Part shown: positions 49,445 to 55,546 of the stretch, in pieces | Layout of the letters: the number at the start of each line of letters is the position of its first letter | Numbering within the stretch: position 1 is the stretch's first letter | DNA from: a marine group bacterium Sva0996 bin134 | GTDB lineage: Bacteria; Actinomycetota; Acidimicrobiia; Acidimicrobiales; Bin134 | NCBI GenBank assembly: GCA_002239105.1 | Contig: MPNQ01000019.1 | Coordinates: 1-55,546, forward strand | DNA length: 55,546 nucleotides | Reading direction: 5' to 3' | Made by a program: the position numbers and the translations under genes | Notes under the pieces: model-generated | Told to the model about the DNA's origin: nothing | Database searches by the model: none | What the model saw: only the letters and a program-made list of their open reading frames with translations

Positions 49445-49450
49445 TACGGT
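49445..49450 (+). promoter_or_regulatory. -10 box of leaderless gene at 49458
   Basis: TACGGT, 7-nt spacer, ATG 49458; no ribosome-binding site. The divergent sulfatase starts at 49410, so both promoters share 47 bp. Confidence 0.55.
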
Positions 49451-49457
49451 CGGGTCG

Positions 49458-50414
49458 ATGCATGTTGCCGATCCGCCGATTCTGCTGACCGATGTGCTCG
49501 ACGACGTGGGAGCGGCCGTCAAGCTATTGGCCCAAGAGGCGCCTTATGCGCCGCTGGGCGGCTGGTACAACCCGGGCGCTGATCCTCACGCCCGCACCCG
49601 TCCGCTGTGGTTCAGGGACGACTGGGTGAACGAGACCATCGCCGTTCCGGGCTCAGAGGTATTCCTGCACCATCCGGCCTACATCGAATCGGCCAAGGAC
49701 TACTACGGCGCCGAGATTGTCGAGCCCCACAGCGTGTATGTGAACCAGATGATGGCCATTCCCGAGGCGGGGCCGGCCCACACCGACAATCCCCGCTTTG
49801 CTGGCCGCGACCGCACCAACACCCCCATGTGGCTGCTGCGGGCCATGCTGTGGTCGGGCTTGTTCGACGACATGTCGTTCCCGCAGGCCACTGCCATCTG
49901 GTGGCTCAACGATGTGGAGGGCGGCGGCATCCGCTACTGGCCCTACGGGCCGGATCAGCCGCCCGAGGAGCACGTGGGCAACATGGCCAACACTGCGTTG
50001 ATGGGCGACAACCACGGCATGTTTCACCAGGTCAACGCCATCGGACCCTTCGACATCGGCACGCCCCGGGTCACCCCGATGGCCCAGTTGGCTCCTGCCG
50101 CCAGTCCCGATGGGGATTGGGCGGTCACCGACCACGGCGAAGAGGTGTACCGCACGCCGCTGGCGGAGATCCGCATCAGCGTGCTGTGGAAGGCCGACGT
50201 GTACATCGACGCCGATCACAAGAACCGATTGGCTTCCAACCCCCTGAGCGGCGGCGACATCGCCGCCCGGTTCAACGCCGACCTCGACGAGCGGGGGATC
50301 AACCTTCGCTTCGATCCCCACCGCATCGACGACTCTGACCACGCCGCCGAGATCGCCGAGCACTACCCCGAAGCCCGCCCCGTCGACGCGCTGCCCTCGG
50401 TTTTCGACTACTGA
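49458..50414 (+). CDS. Uncharacterised protein with possible HxD...H iron site
   Basis: A 318-residue soluble protein that I do not recognise. A pattern like the non-haem iron 2-oxoglutarate oxygenases is visible: H108-T-D110 (GPAHTDNPRF) and, after the strands IWWLNDVEGGGIRYWPYG, H186 or H190 (GDNHGMFHQVN). Later strands (LAEIRISVLWKADVYID) complete a likely cupin-type barrel. If this is right it would be an oxygenase, possibly acting on the product of the neighbouring sulfatases; that is inference. The start ATG 49458 is set by the -10 box 7 nt upstream; the longer in-frame extension overlaps the sulfatase gene. Confidence 0.65.
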   Translation: MHVADPPILLTDVLDDVGAAVKLLAQEAPYAPLGGWYNPGADPHARTRPLWFRDDWVNETIAVPGSEVFLHHPAYIESAKDYYGAEIVEPHSVYVNQMMAIPEAGPAHTDNPRFAGRDRTNTPMWLLRAMLWSGLFDDMSFPQATAIWWLNDVEGGGIRYWPYGPDQPPEEHVGNMANTALMGDNHGMFHQVNAIGPFDIGTPRVTPMAQLAPAASPDGDWAVTDHGEEVYRTPLAEIRISVLWKADVYIDADHKNRLASNPLSGGDIAARFNADLDERGINLRFDPHRIDDSDHAAEIAEHYPEARPVDALPSVFDY

Positions 50415-50432
50415 TCAGCCACTGATTTCGCG

Positions 50433-51599
50433 TCAGCCTAAGTCGGCCAGGCGCACCAACTTCGTGGCAATCTCCGGAATCGACTCGTGTTCGACGAAGC
50501 GCAGGCCCATCACACCGTGGTCGCGGCCCGCGGTGTCCACCCAGGTTCCCGACGCCGGTTTCTCAGCGGCCACCACTAGCCGCACTACTCCGTCGGCTTC
50601 GGCCTCGACGTCTTGGGACGAGGCGTAGCCCTGGCCGGTGAAGTAGTTGGCCAGATTCTCCATCCAGTGGTTGCACAGCTGGAAGTTCCAGTGCCGGCAC
50701 ACCGGGGGCTTGAACTCCACCATCAGCGCCTCGCCCTCGCCGATGCGCCAGTAGCCGAACTCGAAGTGGCGGTCATCGGGGGAGCCCCCCACTCGGAGGG
50801 AGTGCTCGGGGGTGAGCTGCAACTGGTTCTCGGCTTTCACCAGCGTGTCGGTCCAGTCTGCGTAGTCGGACTGCACCGACAGCACCATCTGGGCCGCGAT
50901 GGCCAGCCGCTTGGACATTTCAGCCGCATCCGGGGTGTGAATCACCGGGGTGGGCTCGAGTGGCTCGATCATCAGTCGAGGCGACGACTGGGCGTCACGG
51001 TCGTCGTAGACGATTCGCATCATCAGCTCCCTGGTTTCCGGTGCGACCTGCATCCAGTTGTCGACGCCGGGATCGTCCGCTGAGAGCACGAAATCAACGT
51101 TGCCGGCGCCGTCGGTGAACTCGTCGAGCAGAGCGGTGAACGGGGTCTGCGACCAACTCGGATTGAACTCCTCCAGTACTGCGACGGCCCGGTCGCCCAC
51201 CGAGTCGACCCCCACCCAATCGGGCACTTTCGGGGTCCACGCCGACATGTGGATGTAGGGGGCGGAGCCCCTTTGGCCGGTGACTCGGTACCGCTTGGCC
51301 GCGTCAATGGGCTGCACGATGTGATCCTGGTCGGGCGACTGGACCCCCTGGCCGCCCTTCATGGGCGGCGGGATCACCCAAATCGACGTCTTCTCCATCG
51401 GGGGGAGGTTCTCGATGCAGCGCATATAGGCCATCAACGACATGCGGGTCAGGTAGCGGAACCCCTCCACCCGGTCTTGCTCATCGGCGTTGGGAGTGCG
51501 ATCGATCACCACTTGCCCGGCCGCTCGCATCGTGTCGCAGAAGTCGTTCCACGCCTCACCGGTCATCAAGCGCTCGCGTGCTGCTGCGTCGTTTGTCAT
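50433..51599 (-). CDS. Uncharacterised protein, DUF1214-like C-terminus
   Basis: A 388-residue protein of unknown function. The C-terminal region with CRHWNFQLCNHWMENL and SGTWVDTAGRDHGVMGLRFV recalls the DUF1214 family, in which R-x-W and a late G-x-x-x-x-R motif are conserved. The N-terminal half (MRCIENLPPMEKTSIWVIPPP) shows no domain I can name. No signal peptide or membrane helix is evident. AGAAGGGATC lies upstream of ATG 51599. It converges with the gene at 49458 and diverges from the luciferase-like gene. Confidence 0.6.
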   Translation of the reverse strand: MTNDAAARERLMTGEAWNDFCDTMRAAGQVVIDRTPNADEQDRVEGFRYLTRMSLMAYMRCIENLPPMEKTSIWVIPPPMKGGQGVQSPDQDHIVQPIDAAKRYRVTGQRGSAPYIHMSAWTPKVPDWVGVDSVGDRAVAVLEEFNPSWSQTPFTALLDEFTDGAGNVDFVLSADDPGVDNWMQVAPETRELMMRIVYDDRDAQSSPRLMIEPLEPTPVIHTPDAAEMSKRLAIAAQMVLSVQSDYADWTDTLVKAENQLQLTPEHSLRVGGSPDDRHFEFGYWRIGEGEALMVEFKPPVCRHWNFQLCNHWMENLANYFTGQGYASSQDVEAEADGVVRLVVAAEKPASGTWVDTAGRDHGVMGLRFVEHESIPEIATKLVRLADLG

Positions 51600-51673
51600 G
51601 GATGATCCCTTCTAGAGCTCCCGGTCACTCTAATTTTGTCGAGTACCCCAACAAGAGGCAGCGGAGGCAATCC

Positions 51674-52513
51674 ATGAAGCTCGCGTTCAAGACCATGCCC
51701 CAGAACATCGAGTGGTCGGTCATGCTGGAGACTTGGCGGGAGCTCGACGCCGATCCCCGGTATGAGTCGGCGTGGGTCTTCGACCACTTCTACCCCATCT
51801 ACGGCGACGAGGATGGGCCGTGCCTGGAGGCGTGGGTGGCGCTGAGTGCTCTGGCCCAGGCCACCGACCGCATCCGAATCGGGTCGATGGTCAACGCCGC
51901 TCCCTATCGCCATCCCGCGCTGTGCGCCGCCATGGCCTCGTCGCTCGACATCGTGTCGAACGGCCGACTCGAACTGGGACTCGGGGCCGGGTGGAACGAG
52001 GTGGAGGCCGGGGCCTACGGGATCAGCCTCGCCGAGCGCTTCGACCGGTTTGCCGAATACCTGGAGTGCGTGGTGTCGCTGCTCAGCCAGCCGGTCACCG
52101 ATTTCCAGGGCCGCCATTACACCCTTACCAACGCCCGCAATGAGCCCAAGGGCCCCCAGCAGCCCACCCCGCCCGTCGTCATCGGCGGCGCCGGTCCTCG
52201 CCGCACCATGCCTTTGGTGGCGAAGTGGGCCGACCACTGGAACTTCCCCGGCGGCGAGGTGCAGAAATTCGCCGAGGTCAAAGCCCGGCTAGACGAGTGC
52301 TGCGAGGAGATCGGCCGCGACCCCGCCGAAATCACCACCTCAACCCACCTCATCTACCGAGCCGAAGACCCCATCGACAACGTCGTGGTCCAAGCCGAGC
52401 AGTACCAAGCGGCCGGCCTCGACCTAGCCATCCTCTACCCCTTCTCACCCGTCGACCCCACCTCCGTCCACGACATGGCCGACGCCCTCGAACCCATTTT
52501 GGGGACCGGCTAG
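51674..52513 (+). CDS. LLM-class (luciferase-like) F420-dependent oxidoreductase
   Basis: A 279-residue bacterial-luciferase-fold enzyme. Typical blocks are YESAWVFDHFYPIYGD, RIRIGSMVNAAPYRHPA, LDIVSNGRLELGLGAGWNEVE and PPVVIGGAGPRRTMPLVAKWADHWN. Most actinobacterial members with this pattern use cofactor F420. Substrate unknown. ATG 51674 has GGAGG 6 nt upstream; upstream in-frame residues overlap the divergent gene. The last ~200 bp of the coding strand are rich in C and poor in G. Confidence 0.87.
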   Translation: MKLAFKTMPQNIEWSVMLETWRELDADPRYESAWVFDHFYPIYGDEDGPCLEAWVALSALAQATDRIRIGSMVNAAPYRHPALCAAMASSLDIVSNGRLELGLGAGWNEVEAGAYGISLAERFDRFAEYLECVVSLLSQPVTDFQGRHYTLTNARNEPKGPQQPTPPVVIGGAGPRRTMPLVAKWADHWNFPGGEVQKFAEVKARLDECCEEIGRDPAEITTSTHLIYRAEDPIDNVVVQAEQYQAAGLDLAILYPFSPVDPTSVHDMADALEPILGTG

Positions 52514-52523
52514 ACCCCCGGGT

Positions 52524-52931
52524 TCACCGCCGGGCGTCGACAACTCGGGCGGGGCCGCTCCAGGCGATCATTTCGGCGTCGATGGTCACCAGCTGGCTGT
52601 TGGTGAGCAGGGCGGTGGCCATAATGAAGCGGTCGGCGGGATCTTTGTCGGCCCATTCGCTGCGGAGTTGCACGGCGCGGGCGGCGATGTTTCCGTCTAT
52701 GGGAACGGTGATCATTCCATCTTCTTTCAGTCCATCCAAGAATGCGGCATAATCGACTTGGAGCTTTCCCTTCGCTGCTTGCTCCCCGATTTCCCAAATC
52801 GTGGCTGCACTGATAGCGGCCTCACCCCGTCGCTGGGTATCGATCACGAAGTCCCTGGCGCTCTGTGATATTTCCCCTACACCCCACCCTGTGCCGACTC
52901 GCATGGTCACATTGGTATCCAGGATGATCAT
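52524..52931 (-). CDS. PIN-domain ribonuclease toxin (VapC-like)
   Basis: A 135-residue PIN-domain toxin. Metal-site residues: D5 in MIILDTNV, Glu in ISAATIWEIG, Asp in KDPADRFIMATA and VTIDAEMI. It is the same type as the toxin at 2039, which shares the DPADRFI-ATA block. Its ATG overlaps the antitoxin stop by 4 bp (ATGA), so translation is coupled. Confidence 0.85.
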   Translation of the reverse strand: MIILDTNVTMRVGTGWGVGEISQSARDFVIDTQRRGEAAISAATIWEIGEQAAKGKLQVDYAAFLDGLKEDGMITVPIDGNIAARAVQLRSEWADKDPADRFIMATALLTNSQLVTIDAEMIAWSGPARVVDARR

Positions 52932-53284
52932 GCTTGTCGGTTGCCGCTATCTGACATGTACTTGCGGTAGTTCTCTGAGCGTTCCCAACTGGCGTCCATC
53001 TGCTCCTCCCAGTCGGGGTCGCATGCGGTCATGCTGTCCATGTCGAAATCGTCGGGAATGCGAATGATGTCCTTGAGAGAGCCTTCGAATGATGGAAACA
53101 GGTATTTCGGCGGGAGGATGTGGGCTATGACCTTGCCGTTCTTGGTGAGGGTGATCTCCTTGTAGTCCTCCCCAAGGTCGTCGAGCATTTGGGAGATGTT
53201 GGACCGGAACTTGCTCACTGGGACGCTGAGCACCTCGATCATGAATTTCGAGGTTTCAGTCTCGCTAATAAAGTCTGAGTCCAT
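52928..53284 (-). CDS. Phd/YefM-family antitoxin
   Basis: A 118-residue antitoxin. The Phd/YefM DNA-binding core is VPVSKFRSNISQMLDDL and ITLTKNGKVIAHILPP; the C-terminal toxin-binding part is acidic (DDFDMDSMTACDPDWEEQM). ATG 53284 is chosen because a TACGAT -10 box ends 7 nt upstream, giving a leaderless transcript; an internal ATG at 53242 fits the family core but has no such signal. Autorepression through 53295-53307 is likely. Confidence 0.83.
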   Translation of the reverse strand: MDSDFISETETSKFMIEVLSVPVSKFRSNISQMLDDLGEDYKEITLTKNGKVIAHILPPKYLFPSFEGSLKDIIRIPDDFDMDSMTACDPDWEEQMDASWERSENYRKYMSDSGNRQA

Positions 53285-53291
53285 AAGCCAG

Positions 53292-53307
53292 ATCGTACAA
53301 CGTGTAC
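53292..53307 (-). promoter_or_regulatory. Promoter/operator of second Phd-PIN operon
   Basis: GTACA-ACG-TGTAC (53295-53307) is a perfect 5-3-5 inverted repeat that overlaps the minus-strand -10 box TACGAT (53297-53292). The half-sites equal the outer arms of the palindrome at 1648-1663, in front of the other Phd-PIN operon. Confidence 0.6.
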
Positions 53308-53369
53308 AAACTCGTGACAGCCTGGTTTTCCTTCCGGTGCCGGATCACCGGGTTTGGCAGGTCGTTGGG

Positions 53370-53375
53370 TACAGT
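53370..53375 (+). promoter_or_regulatory. -10 box of leaderless MaoC-like gene
   Basis: TACAGT, 7-nt spacer, GTG 53383, with no ribosome-binding site. This fixes the start of the MaoC-like gene. Confidence 0.5.
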
Positions 53376-53382
53376 CCGAGTC

Positions 53383-54660
53383 GTGCCTGAGGCTGGAGCG
53401 ATCACCGACGAGGCCATTGGTCGGCTGCGTTCTCGAATCGGGATTGCTCAGCCGCATCCTCAGCCTCCGTGGTATCGGGATCCGAACACTGATGCGTTTC
53501 GGCAGGTGGCGGAGGCGTTTGGCGACGACAATCCGCTGTGGTGCGATCCCGACTATGGGGCGGGCACGGTGTGGGGAGGGCCGATCGCGTCGCCCAACAT
53601 GAACGGGGGCGACACGCTCATCGGGGAGAACGAGGTCCACAAGCTTGATCCCGACACCAAGGCGCTCCTCAAGGGCGATCCGCTCAAGGGGGCCCACGCC
53701 TACTACTCGGGGAGCTATCGGGAGTGGTGGGCACCGTTGCGACCGGGAATGCGGGTGACCCGGCGGAATGCCCTGGTTGGTGTGCATGTTAAGAAGAGCG
53801 AGTTTGCCTCCCGCACTGTTCACGAGTGGACCGGGGAGGTGTTCGCCGCCGAGGACGCGGTGCTTTCGGCCCAGTACCGGTTGATGATCCGCACCGACCG
53901 CGGGGCGGTGGAGCGCAAGGCCGACGAGGGTGGGGGTAAGTACGACGGCATCGAAATCGAGCCCTATACCGACGAGGAGATCGCCGAAATCACCGAGGCG
54001 GTGAGCACCGAGGCGGAGCGTCGCCGGGGGGCCGAGCCTCGCTGGTGGGAGGACGTCGAGGAGGGCGACGAGCTGCCCCCGCTGGTCAAGGGGCCGATGC
54101 GGGTGACCGACATGGTGGTGTGGCACACCGGTATGGGCATGGGCCTGTACGGGGTCAAGGCGCTTCGGCTCGGAGTGCAACAGCGCCAGCGGGTGCCGGG
54201 GTTCTTCCGCCCCGACGATCTCAACATCCCCGACGTCCAACAGCGGGTCCACTGGGATCCCGAGTGGGCTCGGCGGGCCGGCAACCCAGCGATTTATGAC
54301 TACGGCCGGATGCGTGAGACCTGGCTGGTGCATCTGTGTACCGACTGGATGGGAGACGACGCCTGGCTGTCCGCTCTCGACGTGGAGTTCCGGCGGTTCA
54401 ACTATGTGGGCGACACCCACTGGATGCGGGGCACGGTGACCCGCAAATACCGCAACGACGAGGGCGCTCCGGCGGTCGACCTCGACATCTATGGCGAGAA
54501 CCAGCGGGGCGAAGTCACCTGCCCTGGCCACGCCACAATCTTGTTGCCCAGCCGAGAGCGCGGCCCGGTACGGCTGCCCACCCCGCCCGGAGGAGCTACC
54601 ACTGCCGCCGACGCCCTCGACGCCCTCGTCGAGCGGTTCGGCGAGATGACGGCGGAATGA
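53383..54660 (+). CDS. MaoC-like dehydratase (double hotdog), FAS1-type
   Basis: A 425-residue protein with an N-terminal MaoC-like dehydratase domain (about 20-160: WYRDPNTDAFRQVAEAFGDDNPLWCD, SYREWWAPLRPGMRV) and a second hotdog-like half (about 215-400: VEEGDELPPLVKGPMRVTDMV, then DTHWMRGTVTRKYR and CPGHATILLPSRERG). Such proteins hydrate 2-enoyl-CoA esters of large substrates, for example in steroid side-chain breakdown. The start is GTG 53383; the frame extends to 53302 but the early residues are unlike the family. It overlaps the acyl-CoA dehydrogenase by 4 bp (ATGA), consistent with dehydrogenation then hydration of one substrate. Confidence 0.83.
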   Translation: MPEAGAITDEAIGRLRSRIGIAQPHPQPPWYRDPNTDAFRQVAEAFGDDNPLWCDPDYGAGTVWGGPIASPNMNGGDTLIGENEVHKLDPDTKALLKGDPLKGAHAYYSGSYREWWAPLRPGMRVTRRNALVGVHVKKSEFASRTVHEWTGEVFAAEDAVLSAQYRLMIRTDRGAVERKADEGGGKYDGIEIEPYTDEEIAEITEAVSTEAERRRGAEPRWWEDVEEGDELPPLVKGPMRVTDMVVWHTGMGMGLYGVKALRLGVQQRQRVPGFFRPDDLNIPDVQQRVHWDPEWARRAGNPAIYDYGRMRETWLVHLCTDWMGDDAWLSALDVEFRRFNYVGDTHWMRGTVTRKYRNDEGAPAVDLDIYGENQRGEVTCPGHATILLPSRERGPVRLPTPPGGATTAADALDALVERFGEMTAE

Positions 54661-55546
54661 ACTCCGAGCGGTTGTCGATAAGCGCAACCAGCAGCGATGA
54701 GGAAATCCGCGCTGCCGTGTCAGCATGGGTAGCCGAACACGTGCCTCAGGCGTGGCGCGACGCGGCACCCCGAGGGCGGCGGGCCATCCGAGAGGTGCGC
54801 CCCCGCAAGGACTACGAGACCTGGTATCCCGCCTTCGCCGCCTCCGGGCTGGCGGTGGCCACCTGGCCCGTGCAGTACAGGGGCCTCGACCTCCCGCCGG
54901 CCAAGGCCCGGGTGGCCGAGACGGTGCTGGCCCCGCTCAACCTGGGACGGCTGAACCCGCTCGGACTGCACAACACGGCTCCGGCACTGTTCGCCCACGG
55001 CACTGAGAAGCAGAGGCTGCGCTTTCTTCCCCCCATGGTGGCCAACCAAGAGCGCTGGTGCCAGATGTTCAGCGAACCCGGCGCCGGCTCCGATCTGGCC
55101 TCGCTGGCCATGCGGGCCGAGCGCGACGGCGACGAGTGGATCCTCACCGGCCAGAAGGTGTGGAGCACGTGGGCCCACGAGTCGGAGTTCGCCATCTGCC
55201 TGGCCCGCACCGACCCCACCGTCCCCAAGCGCCGAGGCATCACCTACTTCTTGGTCGACTTGTCTTCGCCCGGCGTGGACGTGCGCCCCTTGCGCCACAT
55301 CGGCGGCGAGATCGACTTCAACGAGGTGTGGCTCGAGGAAGTACGTGTTCCCGACTTTCACCGCGTGGGCGCCGCGGGCGACGGTTGGCGGGTGGCGGCG
55401 TCCACCTTGGCCGGCGAGCGCCAGATGGTGGCCGGGGCGGGGTCGGGAGGCGTCGACCGCATCGGGGGAGGGGGGATCGACAGCCTGCTCAAACGGGCCG
55501 GCGACACGGGCCTCAACCCGGTGCAGCGCGACCGGCTCATGCGCCT
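54657..55546 (+). CDS. Acyl-CoA dehydrogenase (truncated by window end)
   Basis: The frame opens at ATG 54657, overlapping the MaoC-like stop, and stays open to the window edge (296 codons). It has the acyl-CoA dehydrogenase N-terminal helices, the FAD/substrate segment WCQMFSEPGAGSDLASL, the strand WILTGQKVWSTWAHESEFA and the later EVRVPDFHRVGAAGDGW. The C-terminal domain with the catalytic Glu lies beyond the window. It would introduce the 2,3 double bond into an acyl-CoA. The paired MaoC-like gene suggests a two-step beta-oxidation unit. Confidence 0.88.
   Translation, partial: MNSERLSISATSSDEEIRAAVSAWVAEHVPQAWRDAAPRGRRAIREVRPRKDYETWYPAFAASGLAVATWPVQYRGLDLPPAKARVAETVLAPLNLGRLNPLGLHNTAPALFAHGTEKQRLRFLPPMVANQERWCQMFSEPGAGSDLASLAMRAERDGDEWILTGQKVWSTWAHESEFAICLARTDPTVPKRRGITYFLVDLSSPGVDVRPLRHIGGEIDFNEVWLEEVRVPDFHRVGAAGDGWRVAASTLAGERQMVAGAGSGGVDRIGGGGIDSLLKRAGDTGLNPVQRDRLMR

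Noticed and set aside
1..55546. tRNA, rRNA, insertion sequences or attachment sites
   Set aside because: No cloverleaf-type sequence, transposase, integrase or flanking direct repeats could be recognised; intergenic spaces are all under about 200 bp.

Overview
The window is high-GC, densely packed bacterial DNA with about 50 protein genes, no RNA genes and no insertion sequences. The gene set suggests an uncultured actinobacterium, possibly of class Acidimicrobiia: an F420-type luciferase-like oxidoreductase, an FMN/F420-binding split-barrel protein, an MmpL transporter, GPP34 domains, a CYP125-like P450, several CoA-linked catabolic enzymes, and many genes whose start codon lies 6-7 nt after a TANNNT -10 box (leaderless transcripts). 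The taxonomy is inference.

Layout. 1-12.2 kb: a partial gene, SnoaL/TauD, a Phd-PIN toxin-antitoxin pair, a VOC/acyl-CoA ligase/sulfatase operon, a hemolysin III-like membrane protein whose start appears to be CTG, an amidohydrolase/alcohol dehydrogenase pair, MmpL and a nitroreductase. 12.2-23.4 kb: an oxidative island. A P450-SDR-Baeyer-Villiger monooxygenase operon diverges from two tandem genes that fuse a GPP34 (Golgi phosphoprotein 3-like) domain to a cytochrome P450. These are followed by a convergent Rieske oxygenase/FAD oxidoreductase operon and a divergent SDR. An almost identical ~43-bp element sits in both divergent promoter regions that bound the block, suggesting one regulon. 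23.4-29.4 kb: Dabb protein, SDR, beta-carbonic anhydrase, a double CaiB-type CoA transferase, a PIN/RHH toxin-antitoxin pair, an amidohydrolase and a SnoaL-like protein. 29.5-40.9 kb: a branched-chain-type ABC importer with unusual fusions (LivH-LivM-LivG in one chain and MFS-LivF in another). It diverges from a sulfatase, the solute-binding lipoprotein, a redoxin with an in-frame UGA at its active site (probable selenocysteine), an acyl-CoA ligase and a split-barrel protein. 40.9-43.8 kb: enoyl-CoA hydratase, CYP125-like P450 and a divergent TetR regulator whose promoter and first codons carry a strict 21-bp repeat. 43.8-55.5 kb: Old Yellow Enzyme-like protein, DapA-like aldolase, two more sulfatases, two poorly characterised proteins, a luciferase-like oxidoreductase, a second Phd-PIN pair, and a MaoC-like hydratase followed by a truncated acyl-CoA dehydrogenase.

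Taken together this looks like a catabolic/modification region for sulfated or oxygenated hydrophobic compounds (steroid- or terpenoid-like): sulfatases remove sulfate, a Liv-type importer brings in substrate, acyl-CoA ligases activate side chains, and P450s, SDRs, BVMO, Rieske and beta-oxidation enzymes degrade or modify the skeleton. The substrate is inference. The strongest candidates for something undescribed are the duplicated GPP34-P450 fusion with its shared promoter element, the UGA-containing redoxin, the MFS-LivF fusion, and the 21-bp repeat that runs through a promoter into a reading frame.
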